This document shows, one piece after another, positions 22,440-32,072 of a DNA stretch of 64,000 bases (positions within the stretch are counted from its first letter, which is position 1; the number at the start of each line of letters is the position of its first letter). The notes beneath the pieces are model-generated. The model had not been told where the DNA came from and did no database searches. It worked only from the letters and a program-made list of their open reading frames with translations. The translations under genes were made by a program, and so were the position numbers. The stretch is from Paramacrobiotus metropolitanus (taxonomy: Eukaryota > Tardigrada > Eutardigrada > Parachela > Macrobiotidae), in assembly GCF_019649055.1 (NCBI RefSeq), contig NW_026570283.1, positions 682,001 to 746,000 on the forward strand, read 5' to 3'.

Positions 22440-25400
22440 CTTTGGTCTTTGGTCCGGGTGCTTATTCCGACTAGAGCCGGTCCGCTCACGGGGGCTCCAA
22501 TCCACTGGACGTCCGGTCATCCGGGTCCGAGGCATCAGTTCTCGGGATACCCATGGTACCGGTTCACTTCACCAAGGGTCGAAGGTTCGACCCTATTAGC
22601 TTCGGTTAAAGAGTATGGATCTTCGTTGTCGGGTGCGAAATGGGCATGAAATACACTTTCCCGCCGGTGATCCTCCGGTAAAATTCTGCCTGGAACCATC
22701 ATAGCCGGTCTACTAGTCATGTTTTTGTCCTTGCATGAGCTACATCTCGCCATTGGCGCCTTGTGCTGCATCTGGCTGAGGTTCCGGGTCCGAGTCTTGA
22801 TGACAAGACTGGCCCAACATGCTCTGGCGGGAGTCCGCTTGATGCTGGAGATATCCACGGGGTGACTAGCAAGAATCATGCAAAAGAGGCTCCTCGACGG
22901 CTGTATAGGAGCTAATTGGGTCCAAGCCGTGAGGTAGACACTCTAGGTTTTAAAGACGAAATCCGTACCGATCCGTTCCTCGGCTGATCCCGTGCTTTCA
23001 CATAGGCGGAAACACCCGGGATGCCGGAATGATGCATCCTGTCTTAGTCATCGGGGAACACAGTACATTCTGGCCGGTTCACACCGTGGGATTTTCACGG
23101 GAGGTCCGTTTCTGGATCTTATCCGGGCAATCCAGCTGGTCTAGCTAGGGCAAGAGGCTTAATAAGCCTATTGTCGTAGTTATAGGCATCCGTAGCCTCC
23201 GTTGGGGGTACAGTCATGTCGGACGTGGAGGAATGCATATAAACTGGTCTAGTTAACACGTATTCACCCGTGTGCCCTGATGTCCTAGAACATCCTTCCA
23301 GTGACCACGGTCCAATTCGCGGGTGAATGGTCATGCCGGTCACTCCCACCTTTCACCCGCTCCGTGAGTTGAGGGAAGGTGTGAGCGTGCCCTAATGTCC
23401 CACTTCGTCCGTTCTGGAGATGGAATGGAGGCCAATTGGGCCTCGGTGGGCATCTTTGCCGAGTTAGAGCCCATGATTAGCCACGGTCCTCGGTGGGCTT
23501 CCATGGTGAGGTAGAGATCGTGGTTATACCGCGGTCTGCGATGGTCTGCATCCTCCGAGGGTCCTTCTGCCGGAGGGATAGGCCGGTGGAGCGAAGCGTA
23601 TCACGCCGCGCAGCACCGTCCCGTCGCTTTTCGTACAACGGATTCCGCCGGAGTTATGCTCCCGAGGCCTATTGGGCTTTCTTACTGACTTCGGTTAAAC
23701 GTTTGTCAGCCAGCTATTACTCCGATTCCCGGGGTGTCCATGGGTCTGTTGGTAAACATGGTGAAGAAGGCGGCAGTGACGTCTTCGGCACCATGTTAGG
23801 GGAATCCTCTTGGGATGAGTTACGGAAATTAGTCATACGGGTTCGCTGACCGAGGAGGTATCACTTTCAAGGTCAACGTAATCCATACTCGGTTGAAGGA
23901 TGAGAGCCTATTGGGCTCTGAAGGTCGAAGTTATGGAACTTTGATTCCACCGGGGTCCTTCTGCCGGTCGGGTTTAAACAGAGGGACCCAGCAGATTGTG
24001 CTGGGAGCCCCTGGTGAACCTCCTTTCGTACGAAGGGTTCGATGATTAGGCCATCACCCGGGGTTCATCGTTATAGGGCTAATTGCTTCCTAAGACGACA
24101 AGGTCCGGGCTGGTAGGATCCAAGGGTGAGTCCTGCGGGTCCGGGGTTAAGGAGAAGTTGCTTCAGAAACTCCCGTGATCCGCATTCCGGTGACCGATAA
24201 GAGCCTACTGGGCTCTGTGGTCGAAGTTATGGACCGATCGGCCGGGATTCCTCTGTCAGAGGGACCTGAGCAAGGACAACTGTGTTTCGCGCAGTTGTGC
24301 TTGTTCGGTCGCTATTCGTACGATTCGTCCCGATGCGACGTTCCATGGTTTATGGTGATATTCGACCCTTCTAATCCGAGGGTCGAGGGTTAGACGTCGG
24401 GGTATCCCTATTAGGGCCTACTCCCTAAGTCGATGGTGGGTCGGGATTCTACCACGGCCTATGATGTTCCCTTTTAGCTCCGGGGATAGCAGGTCGGCGG
24501 AGTCGCTCATTCAGCTGAAGCCAGCTAACCGTCGGGGGTCGGCTGACCCTTTAGTTCGGTTGCATACCCTCGCTGCTTGGCTCGGTTCGCCTCCTGTCAT
24601 TGTCGCCGGAGACCGGAACGTTCTGTCCGGTTCATCCAGGGGAAACCAGGGGAAACATCCGGTACGGTTCGGGTTGAACTCGTACTTGTCGGGTCTATCC
24701 GAGGGATCCATCCAGGGTTCGGTTCCAGGCTCTTCTGTCGGAGTGGGTTGTCGGTGCAAAACGGTTGATGACGCTGTATTGCGCCGACAAACCGCCTTTC
24801 GTACGAGAGTCCGGACTTGCGTGGTTTGGGAGGTTTCTCTTCCAGAGCTACGGTGGTCCGAGGGTTGCCGGTCCGGTTATCCCATGCTGACGACGAGGTC
24901 TAAGTTCTGCCTCGGTCGTCCGCAGGGGATCAGGCTCCGCTAACTTTTGCGGCCGATTGGGCACCTTCCCTGGAACCTATTAGGTACACGTGGAAGTTAT
25001 TGAAGATTAAATTAGCCCTGGGCACGGAAATTCATAAGCCATATTCAACTTCGCTTCAAACCGTCCATTTCCGGAGGGTAATGCGCGGCCATATCGCTTG
25101 AGGACGTATATCTTCCCGAAATGATGTGGTCCGGAGGGTAAGGTCCATATTTTTGCGTGCCTGGCCAGAGTGGTCAGGTCCCTAGTCGGCCAAACCTCCC
25201 CTGGCCAGGGCCTAATGGTTCATTAGGCCTAGCTGGGCACTTACCTCGGAACCTATTGGTTTCACAAGGTAGCTATTCAGCCTTTCATAGGGTAAAGTCC
25301 GGTCAGGTCCACTTCTTTGGACTCTGTCTTTCGATCCGAGGTTTCTTTGGTATTTCCGTTCCCGCGATATAGGTAATGTTGCTTCCCGCATCGGAGGGAC

Positions 25401-26130
25401 GGAACTTAGAATTTCATCCACAGGTGGAGGCCTATTGGGCCTCATACCCCGGGGCCTTTAGGGTCCGGTGAGGTATTGAACGGTCCGTCCATGTTGATGG
25501 CCTGATTGTGATTAACCCTCAGTTTGCAGGTTGCTTGATCATGGCAGCGTCGTGGTTAAGCACGGTCTGCACTTTATCGCTGAGATCACCACGGACAGCC
25601 GTACTTGTGGCTGACTCTATAACTTTTTGATGGTAGCAGAATGTGGTTAAGGCTGCGATCTGCAGAATGATGGGGGTTGGCTCGGGTAAAGGTTATATTC
25701 CGGGCCGTTTGGACGAAATACAGGGTGAATTATACCGCCGTATCCCTTATTGAGGGTCCGGCCGGGTAGCAGATGTGATTAGCGAGCGCAATCTGCGGGC
25801 TTTACCTCCGTATCCCTTTTTGAGGGTCCGGTTAGGTTGCCAGCCGAGGTTGTTTTTCAGCTAAGTCCGCTTGAAAGGTCCGTCTATATTGGGGACGTCG
25901 CAGTGGCCAAGCTGGTAGCATATCGTGGTTCAAACTACGAAGTGGTCGGCCGGCGACCTGCGGCTTTTCAGACTGGGTTTCATCCAGGGTATACGTCTCT
26001 ATTGGAGACGTCATCATGTCCATTCGACCGGTTTGACGGTTAGCTTAACCCTATTGGGGTCCGGCTACCGGTCTCTTTTATTCCAGGTCCACGTTGACCG
26101 GGGCTCGACCACCAAAGTGAGAGCCTTCCA
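22440..26130. ncRNA. Hairpin-rich tract with constant TATTG loops (possible structured RNA or ssDNA)
   Basis: Short perfect stems enclose a TATTG-type loop again and again, while the stem sequence changes. Examples: 23428-23444 (GAGGCC/GGCCTC, loop AATTG); 23903-23919 and 24200-24216 (AGAGCC/GGCTCT, loops TATTG and TACTG); 24406-24416 (CCC/GGG, TATTA); 25427-25443 (GAGGCC/GGCCTC); 25744-25756 (CCCT/AGGG); 25993-26011 (ACGTCTC/GAGACGT); 26048-26060 (ACCC/GGGT). Other phrases also recur, such as 'ggtcgaagttatgga' (about 23926 and 24221), 'cctttcgtacga' (about 24021 and 24799) and 'ggtccggagggtaa' (about 25070 and 25130). ORFs here are short and on both strands. A constant loop with complementary variable stems points to selected structure, not to a simple repeat. 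Function and transcribed strand are unknown. Confidence 0.5.
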
Positions 26131-26446
26131 AGTCATCGTCTTTATCCCGTTCCCGTCGTTCTGGGTGGTTCGAGGATGTAGCCTCCTTGGTGCAGGTTGA
26201 CTGCGTCTCCGAGGCTTCCTGTCTAGGCTTCTCGGCTTTGGTTCGGCGGGCCTCGCGTCTTCGGCGGTTCCTGCCCGAGGATGATGAACCGGGCCACAAA
26301 TTGTACCTGTACGAGGACTTGCCCTCGGGCATCGGTGGTGAAGTGAACCCGGGCGGCAAGTGGCGATGGGTCCGGCACCATTCGGAGAGGGTTGAAGCCT
26401 CCTCCACATCTTTTTCGTCGTCTAGGTGGTACTGGTACTCCTTGTG

Positions 26447-26941
26447 CTATCGCTCTGCCGTCAGTAAGAAGTCACGCAGCCATAATCCCTCCACTGTATC
26501 CCTCATTGGTGCGCTGAACAGAGCCACCGCTGTCCGAAGTCGAGGCGGAATGTTGTTATTCCGGTACGCGCAGTACAGGGTGTAATGGCTGTGGTGGTGG
26601 CCAAATCGAGCCGCAAAAATCAGTCGCAAAGCCGTTTGGAATGTGATCGGAGCGTCTCCCAGGGCTTCTGGTTCGATCGTCCCAAGGTATTCGGGTAAGC
26701 TGTGGGCCGCTCTGGCTGCAGTGATCAACATGGCTGCTTGTGCCTCGGTGAGTACGAACTGCGCAACCCATTCCGTGTGATCCGTGAACTCTCGTTCGGA
26801 GGTGTACAGCGGGAGCTGACTCAGTTGGGACCAATCACGTCGTTCAAGTGGCAGTCCCAAGGTTGCCGGGTCGGTTGCACTAGGCAAGCCGTTCGTCCGA
26901 TAGTACGGGAATCCGATGCCGTAAGCTAACCGATCATGCAT
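26447..26941 (-). CDS. Unrecognised ORF in GC-rich element (164 aa)
   Basis: Opens with ATG at 26941. The product has GIGFPYY near its start, a helical alanine-rich middle (FVLTEAQAAMLITAARAAHS) and a tyrosine/histidine stretch (HHHSHYTLYCAYRNN). It resembles no family I know. It lies on the same strand as, and close to, other ORFs of the element, and its composition looks protein-like. GC-rich DNA produces long chance frames, so coding is only possible. Confidence 0.35.
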   Translation of the reverse strand: MHDRLAYGIGFPYYRTNGLPSATDPATLGLPLERRDWSQLSQLPLYTSEREFTDHTEWVAQFVLTEAQAAMLITAARAAHSLPEYLGTIEPEALGDAPITFQTALRLIFAARFGHHHSHYTLYCAYRNNNIPPRLRTAVALFSAPMRDTVEGLWLRDFLLTAER

Positions 26942-26959
26942 TTGAAAATCCTCGGACCA

Positions 26960-27319
26960 TTACCGATGCTCGATCATCTGCTGATATCCGGAGTGTTCGA
27001 GGAAAATTCGAAGGTCGTTGACCAGGTGCCACACTTGATTCCGTCGGTCTTCCCGGTAGTGCATAGTACCCATGATATAGTTTGTTTGTTCCGTGGGGTG
27101 TAGGATTTCGACCGCGATGCCCTGTCGGCGTGCATGGTCATACCGAGGGTCATGCTGGCTTGGCACTACCAGGTCCGGGTCAGGTATTGGACGCTGTGGG
27201 ACTGGCAACTCGTCCAGTTGCTCCAAAGGTGGAGGTGGTCGCGGGGCTTGGTGTCGAGCCACCTGATGTCGAACTACAGGCTGGGTGAAGTTACGTCGGG
27301 ATTTGCTGTTAAAGTCCAC
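26960..27319 (-). CDS. Unrecognised ORF in GC-rich element (about 119 aa, no ATG at frame start)
   Basis: A minus-strand frame ending 18 bp before the next ORF. It has a proline-rich segment (APRPPPPLEQLDELPVPQ) and then a more ordered part (HYREDRRNQVWHLVNDLRIF). It does not begin with ATG, so it may be an internal exon, part of a longer product, or chance. No family recognised. Confidence 0.3.
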   Translation of the reverse strand: MDFNSKSRRNFTQPVVRHQVARHQAPRPPPPLEQLDELPVPQRPIPDPDLVVPSQHDPRYDHARRQGIAVEILHPTEQTNYIMGTMHYREDRRNQVWHLVNDLRIFLEHSGYQQMIEHR

Positions 27320-27814
27320 GACGAGCCCATTATCCTCCGATCCGGTTGTTGCGCGGTGGTAGACCTATGTTGGGCCTCCAACTTCCGTCGCAAATCGCTT
27401 TCCAGCCTATGGCGTAAATCGCCAGGTGCCAAGTCCGACACGCTCTGGGTTGTTCGGTTAGACGGAGTGGACCCTGTTGGGGTCACTACTGCCGTCGCCG
27501 GTTGTTCTGCTGATCGAACCACTGGTTGAACCGACGGCTGTAGGGGTAGGCTGCCCGGTTGTTGGGGTAAGCCACCTTCTTGTGGGGCTACCTGCTGCTA
27601 TTCCACTTGCCTTTGCGGAATTGTCACAGAGGCTTTCGTTGGGCGGGGATCGATGATTTGGGCCATATATTGCTGGCCATCAGGTCCGGTAAGTGTCACC
27701 GTCATCCCACTAAGTGGTCTCGGGCCTGCCTGTAATGCATCCGAAATGGTCGGCAGGTTCGGTGTCCGGTCTGGACCTTGTACTTCCGCAATGGCGTTGA
27801 TGGGTGCCGAGGGC

Positions 27815-28276
27815 TCATCCGGTAAACCTGTTGGGTTCCACCGTGAGCCTAGCATGTGAGGTGCCGGCTACGCCCAAGGGCGAGGGTTTGTCCACCTTCT
27901 GGCGTGTACGCTCATCGTATTCGCGTTGGGCCTTAGCGATCCTTCGGTCGGCTGCCTCTGCCTGTCGGCGATCATTTTCACGTTTCTGCTCCCGTCGTTG
28001 TTCACGCGCATAGACCAGTCGAGCATTATCCGGGACTGCTGGGGTGTTGTCCCAGCCGGGTTCGTGGGTGCGTCTTCGGTAACGTTGCATGTCCCACATC
28101 TGGAGCAATTCCCGGCCTTCCAGCTCGTCAAAGATTCTGCTGTTATGGACCACGTGCATATAGGCGCTCAAGTGCCCTGTAACAACCTGGAGGTACAGGG
28201 TCATTAGGTTGATCTCGTCGTGAGACTCTGTGCTCCCCGGCCTGTCTGTCCAAATGTCATAACAGGCAATATGCAC
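27815..28276 (-). CDS. Unrecognised ORF in GC-rich element (about 153 aa, no ATG at frame start)
   Basis: A minus-strand frame with an ordered N-terminal part (DEINLMTLYLQVVTGHLSAY) followed by a strongly charged, probably coiled-coil stretch (REQRREQKRENDRRQAEAAD). The charge pattern looks like real protein. No ATG opens the frame and I recognise no family. Confidence 0.33.
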   Translation of the reverse strand: MHIACYDIWTDRPGSTESHDEINLMTLYLQVVTGHLSAYMHVVHNSRIFDELEGRELLQMWDMQRYRRRTHEPGWDNTPAVPDNARLVYAREQRREQKRENDRRQAEAADRRIAKAQREYDERTRQKVDKPSPLGVAGTSHARLTVEPNRFTG

Positions 28277-28601
28277 ACCGTTGACGTGTCCGAGGGGAGT
28301 TATTGTTGGCTCGGCACGTCTGGCAATCCGGGTTATAGGGTTCCGTCCGAGACTGAGGCTGTGGTTAGAAACACTTAACTTAATATTGTTAAGTTATTTT
28401 TGTTTTAAACCTTTGGGTCTCTACGTAAACCTATTAAGTTAAACGCGTTCTATGGTTAGATGTGAGCTTAAACGGTCGGGTACGGTCAGGTCCTGTCCGA
28501 TCATCTTCTTTCTCGCCTGTTGGGCAAGAGAAACATTCCCATTGCGGAGGTTATAGGGTTTCGCCTATTGGACAAGGAACCTCCGGTGATGTCCTACCGT
28601 T

Positions 28602-29090
28602 TTAGCTCTTCTTCTTCGGCAAGTTAGCCGGGTTGGACGATTTTGCCCGCGCTAACCGCTTCTGGCTTTTCGTCTCAGCCGGTGCGGGGGTCTTGACTGG
28701 GCTGGCCGAGCTAGCCCGCGTCTTTGGCAGGTGCTCTCCGAAGTCTTCAGGTAGGTAGAAGACGGAGAAGGGCTGTCCGGGATTCCTATAGGCTTCACTC
28801 GATCCAAGGACTTTCTGCCGGCAGGCTTGCTCCAGGACGTACTCCAGCTCGTCGTCCAAATGGTACAAGTTGCTCTCCTTTCTTCGAACCGGTCGATACC
28901 GTGCGTCTTCCAATTGGGGTTGGGCGGACATTAGGATGAACTCGAACCGACCTATCAGGTGGCTCGCGATTTCCCGGCGGGTTAATCCTTCCGGGTGCCG
29001 ATCTGTCCGCAAGCAGACGATCACTGCGTCCCGCCATCCAAGATAAGTCTTCAGTGCTGGGTCTGTTCTGCCCTCGGGAAAACATAGCAA
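28602..29090 (-). CDS. Unrecognised ORF in GC-rich element (about 162 aa, basic C-terminus)
   Basis: The minus-strand product has an ordered segment that could form a winged-helix-like fold (GLTRREIASHLIGRFEFI, then DDELEYVLEQACRQKVLG). A lysine/alanine/serine-rich basic tail follows (ending NPANLPKKKS). It overlaps the next upstream ORF by 40 nt in another frame, and its frame does not open with ATG. DNA binding is a guess from the helix pattern and basic tail. Confidence 0.38.
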   Translation of the reverse strand: MLCFPEGRTDPALKTYLGWRDAVIVCLRTDRHPEGLTRREIASHLIGRFEFILMSAQPQLEDARYRPVRRKESNLYHLDDELEYVLEQACRQKVLGSSEAYRNPGQPFSVFYLPEDFGEHLPKTRASSASPVKTPAPAETKSQKRLARAKSSNPANLPKKKS

Positions 29091-30334
29091 ACCCGTTCGG
29101 TCTTGGTATACACCCGGAGGATGGCACCAGTCTCGTACGCCATCCGACAGTAGATTTTCACCCTGTCCAAGCTGAGGTCATACCAGCTTCCGTCCTTGTC
29201 GACACGCCAATGCTTCAGCAGCTGGTAAGTCAGTTCCGGGGTTGTATAGGTTGGGCCCGACCAGGACAGCGACCTGAGTGCAGCATGAGCATGCACCCAT
29301 CCTGCATCGGTGTCAGAGATCTGAGGCTTCGGTCTGGACGCCCGCATGGTCGCCGGTTGCTTCGGCTGGGGAGTCCGTATGATGGGCTGAGGTGGGGTCT
29401 CCCGGGGCAAGACTTCCGCTGTGTCTTCGTGCCACTTCATAAGTAGCTGGTCGGCCGGAGGGCTCGGGGTCCTTTGGTCGAAAAGGCCCGATGCTTGTTG
29501 TTCGGAAGGGACTTTCGATCCCGTCTCTTCCACCGGATCGCCCGGGTCGTCTGCCGGAGGTTGTTCCTGATTATCTGGTTCGTCCTCCGGTTTTCGATGT
29601 TCGGGTACCGCTGTTGGCTGCTTCCCTTTTCCGTCTTCATTTTCATCATCATCGCCGTCCGTGTCGTCGGATTTGTCTGAGTCTTGATCTGACTTGGCAT
29701 CCTTATCGTCGTCCTCTTCCGAGGAGGGTTCTTCTTCCTCCTCCAGGGACTGAGCGATTCGCGATGTCCAACCCTTGTCCTTGCGCTTCTTAGTTGAAGA
29801 CCGGCCCCTTGTTGAGGTTCCGGCCTGCGAAGACGACAAGTCCATGGGTGACAGGGGTTGAGATCCCGGAGGGGCTGACTGTGTGTCTTTGACAAATTTG
29901 CCTCTCCTATCCCGGGCCGAATGCCTACCGCGTTTACTGCCGGAATCTTGGTCGGCAGTAGCGTAGACCTTCGGGTCGCCCGGGGCTCTTGGCTGTTCCA
30001 GGGGAAACCTGCTGCCGGAGGAGGCTGCCGTTGATCTAGCCAGCTCCAGCCATACTCTGGCTTGGGGCGCAGGATCCTCTGCTGGTCTTATCTGAGTATC
30101 GTTGCCATCTCGATCAAGTCTCTTTGAATGGATGTAGGATATCCGGAGCTTCTGTTCTCTCCGGTTCCGTTCTGGGATGAAGTTCGGCACGGTGTACCGA
30201 AGATAACGTCCGCGCTGCGCATTGGTAGTCTGCAGCTCTCTTCGTTCCACCATCGCCTTGAGGATAGGGTTTATATCCTTCATGATGTCCTCAATCTCGG
30301 CCTCTCCCTTAAGTTTGTCGCCGAAAGTATACAT
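29051..30334 (-). CDS. Unrecognised ORF in GC-rich element (427 aa, acidic low-complexity centre)
   Basis: This is the longest frame in the window outside retroelements and spliced genes, opening with ATG at 30334. It has an ordered N-terminal part (EIEDIMKDINPILKAMVERR) and a middle rich in Ser, Pro, Lys and Arg. A long acidic run of Glu, Asp and Ser lies at about residues 198-245. A C-terminal segment (YTTPELTYQLLKHWRVDKDG) again looks winged-helix-like. Acidic low-complexity plus basic segments suggest a nucleic-acid- or chromatin-associated protein. No known family recognised. It overlaps both neighbouring minus-strand ORFs by 26-40 nt in different frames. Confidence 0.5.
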   Translation of the reverse strand: MYTFGDKLKGEAEIEDIMKDINPILKAMVERRELQTTNAQRGRYLRYTVPNFIPERNRREQKLRISYIHSKRLDRDGNDTQIRPAEDPAPQARVWLELARSTAASSGSRFPLEQPRAPGDPKVYATADQDSGSKRGRHSARDRRGKFVKDTQSAPPGSQPLSPMDLSSSQAGTSTRGRSSTKKRKDKGWTSRIAQSLEEEEEPSSEEDDDKDAKSDQDSDKSDDTDGDDDENEDGKGKQPTAVPEHRKPEDEPDNQEQPPADDPGDPVEETGSKVPSEQQASGLFDQRTPSPPADQLLMKWHEDTAEVLPRETPPQPIIRTPQPKQPATMRASRPKPQISDTDAGWVHAHAALRSLSWSGPTYTTPELTYQLLKHWRVDKDGSWYDLSLDRVKIYCRMAYETGAILRVYTKTERVCYVFPRAEQTQH

Positions 30335-30998
30335 TTTGTTGAGGGACCGGGCGATTTGGAGGCGGGTGGAACCTCTTGGGTTCCGATAATAGCCAATGGC
30401 CCGAACTATCCGTTCCTACCGGTGTCTCTTGCTGGCGTAACTTGGCCGGTGGCTTCGGGAGCACTGGTTCGCCCATTCGGTCCCAGGATCGGTGGAGTAC
30501 GAAGGCCAGGCATTCGTACTGGATCCAGGTAACTATCTTCCGCATAAATTGAGCCGTAAGGAAGTGTCCTTCTTTCACCTCATATTCTTCGGTGAGTTTC
30601 TCCACCAACGTCTGGTAGACATCCTTACGCTCCATATCAGCCGTGGCGATGCTCCGCCGGACATCTTCTTTGAAGGTTGCCTTGGGGAACGCTGGTTCCG
30701 CCTCCGAGGGTCGTCTGTCCGCCAGCCTATTTCGGAGGTTGTCCGGGGCCGGCAGGTCAGACTCATCGGTATCGACGTGGTAATCCCAAAGTTCTTCCTG
30801 GAGACCCTCGGCTAAATGTTTGGCCGAGCCGGGTTCCAGCTGGTCCGACTCATTAAGCTTCCGCTTGACTGGGGTATCCTCCATGTTGATCTCCGGGGAG
30901 GCCGACCCCAGTTGTGCTAAGTCACGGTCCCTTTGTCGGATGTTTTTGACCATCTGCTGGAGGAATGGCGGTAATGGAGTCTTCTTGTGGCTCCTCAT
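30309..30998 (-). CDS. Unrecognised ORF in GC-rich element (229 aa)
   Basis: Opens with ATG at 30998. It is a charged N-terminal half (KTPLPPFLQQMVKNIRQRDR) followed by an ordered helical segment (DVYQTLVEKLTEEYEVKEGH) ending in WIQYECLAFVLHRSW, then a proline-rich tail. It is the upstream member of the run of overlapping minus-strand ORFs. I do not recognise it; the ordered segment could be another small helix-turn-helix-type fold. Confidence 0.42.
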   Translation of the reverse strand: MRSHKKTPLPPFLQQMVKNIRQRDRDLAQLGSASPEINMEDTPVKRKLNESDQLEPGSAKHLAEGLQEELWDYHVDTDESDLPAPDNLRNRLADRRPSEAEPAFPKATFKEDVRRSIATADMERKDVYQTLVEKLTEEYEVKEGHFLTAQFMRKIVTWIQYECLAFVLHRSWDRMGEPVLPKPPAKLRQQETPVGTDSSGHWLLSEPKRFHPPPNRPVPQQNVYFRRQT

Positions 30999-31091
30999 TC
31001 TCTCGCTTCACCTTGGGTACCTCGTTTGGAGGATTCCCTTCGGCCCAGTTCCGAATTTCGTCGATCCGGTTGTCGACACTCTGGCCAGGTT

Positions 31092-31415
31092 TCAGCTCAG
31101 GCCTAGGCCCCCGGTTCTTGTCGGGTTCCTGTCGGCTCGATGCGGACTCTGACTCACTGTCCGAGGATGGTAGCTCGGGTCGGACCCTTCTTCGGGTTCT
31201 ATCCTGGCGAACTTCACGTCCGAGACATCGGTATCTCCGCCGCCACGGGGTTTCTTGGGCAGTCGGTTCGGAGAGTCCTTCTTTGAGGCCGATTTCTTAG
31301 CCTCACGCTTCTTCCGTACCGTAATAGAATTAGCCGAGTGGATTACCGTGCCGCTGAATGTCGGCATCGGCTCATCTTCTATTTCCACAGATGGTTTCCA
31401 GAGACCGGCTGCCAC
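31092..31415 (-). CDS. Unrecognised small ORF in GC-rich element (about 107 aa)
   Basis: Lysine/arginine-rich product (KKREAKKSASKKDSPNRLPK) with a proline- and serine-rich end. It is on the same strand and immediately upstream of the 229-aa frame. It resembles a basic nuclear-localisation type of sequence, but low complexity limits any inference. Confidence 0.28.
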   Translation of the reverse strand: MAAGLWKPSVEIEDEPMPTFSGTVIHSANSITVRKKREAKKSASKKDSPNRLPKKPRGGGDTDVSDVKFARIEPEEGSDPSYHPRTVSQSPHRADRNPTRTGGLGLS

Positions 31416-31782
31416 AGACTGCCACAGGTCATTTTCTTGACCGTTTCTACACTTCCATTTTAAATATTTTTTTGTGCTATATAACGAAGTTTTGCTTTTG
31501 CGTAATTAGTCTTGCAATTCCTCACAGATTTAAACGTTTTTATGCTGTGGACTGTCCATGTGCATTGGCGTTGGCAAGCGACACAGTCACTGCCACAGAC
31601 ATATGGTTAGCACAAGCTCCCCTTTTTTAAAAAAATTCCCTTTTTCAATTCAATTTTTTTGCGATATTCGCACTCCTTCGGGTACCGCCCGCTGGAAGGT
31701 TCAGGCATCAGCTCAAATCCAACACAAAATGTAGCTCTAGAGTCTAGATGGCCGTTCCCTTAACTGTGGCAAATTAGATGCG

Positions 31783-31965
31783 ACCAAAAGTGCGGCAAAA
31801 TAGCGAAAGGCTGTTTAAACGCAGTGTGTGGTAAAATAGCAAATGGCTATTTTGCCTACCATACTGCGGCAAAATAGCTAAAGGCTATTTTGACGCAGTG
31901 TGCGGTAAAATAGCAAAAGGCTATTTTGCCGCACTGGGAAAAAATGCGGCAAAATAGCCTTAGCC
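31783..31965. repeat. Right terminal hairpin array of GC-rich element
   Basis: Tandem units such as TGCGGCAAAATAGC-N5-GCTATTTTGCCGCA, inverted relative to 21227-21410 and in matching order, including the shared 'cactgcgtca' spacer. It ends where the second 107-bp direct repeat starts. Confidence 0.88.
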
Positions 31966-32072
31966 TTTGTCCAAATCCAGGCGATGCATTCTCATTGACA
32001 TTATCACGAATTTGTCTCCGTCCCACTGCACAATGCTGGTAGGAGATCGCAGTGGGGCCAGCGCATCAACCA
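31966..32072. repeat. 107-bp direct repeat, right flank of GC-rich element
   Basis: Identical to 21120-21226. The collar-gene similarity continues without a gap into 32073 and beyond, as expected for a target-site duplication. Confidence 0.92.

Larger units (their letters stand above)
21227..31965. mobile_element. 10.7 kb GC-rich inserted element of unknown family
   Basis: A 10,739-bp block interrupts a collar-domain pseudogene and is bounded by identical 107-bp direct repeats. Both ends carry about 180 bp of inverted, hairpin-forming subrepeats. Inside AT-rich shoulders (21411-21830 and 31430-31780) the core is clearly GC-richer than the flanks. The left half of the core is a hairpin-rich tract without convincing ORFs. 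The right half has several minus-strand ORFs with charged, low-complexity segments. I recognise no reverse transcriptase, DDE transposase, tyrosine recombinase, replicase, capsid or helicase. The identical flanking repeats indicate a recent insertion. It could be a new DNA element, a large retroelement, or captured extrachromosomal or virus-like DNA; I cannot choose between these. Confidence 0.85.

Noticed and set aside
24780-24850. rRNA-like phrase 'cgtacgagag' in the GC-rich core
   Set aside because: The sarcin-ricin loop context (AGUACGAGAGGA with its stem) is not present, and no other rRNA landmark was found.
22449-25372. Many 60-160 codon frames on both strands of the hairpin tract
   Set aside because: They overlap on both strands, are Gly/Arg/Ser/Pro-rich and carry no family motif. 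The hairpin pattern explains the sequence better than coding does.
25900-25970. tRNA-like stretch with 'agctggtagcatatcgtggttcaaac'-type A and B boxes
   Set aside because: No acceptor stem or four-arm fold could be drawn, and the B box departs from the consensus.
29054-29446. Plus-strand 130-codon frame opposite the 427-aa ORF
   Set aside because: It is antisense to a longer frame with protein-like charge patterning and has no motif of its own. GC-rich DNA opens such mirror frames by chance.
21227-31965. Polinton, Helitron, LINE or Terminon identity for the GC-rich element
   Set aside because: No protein-primed polymerase, retroviral-type integrase, Rep/helicase, reverse transcriptase or capsid motifs were seen, and the terminal structure and duplication length do not fit these families.
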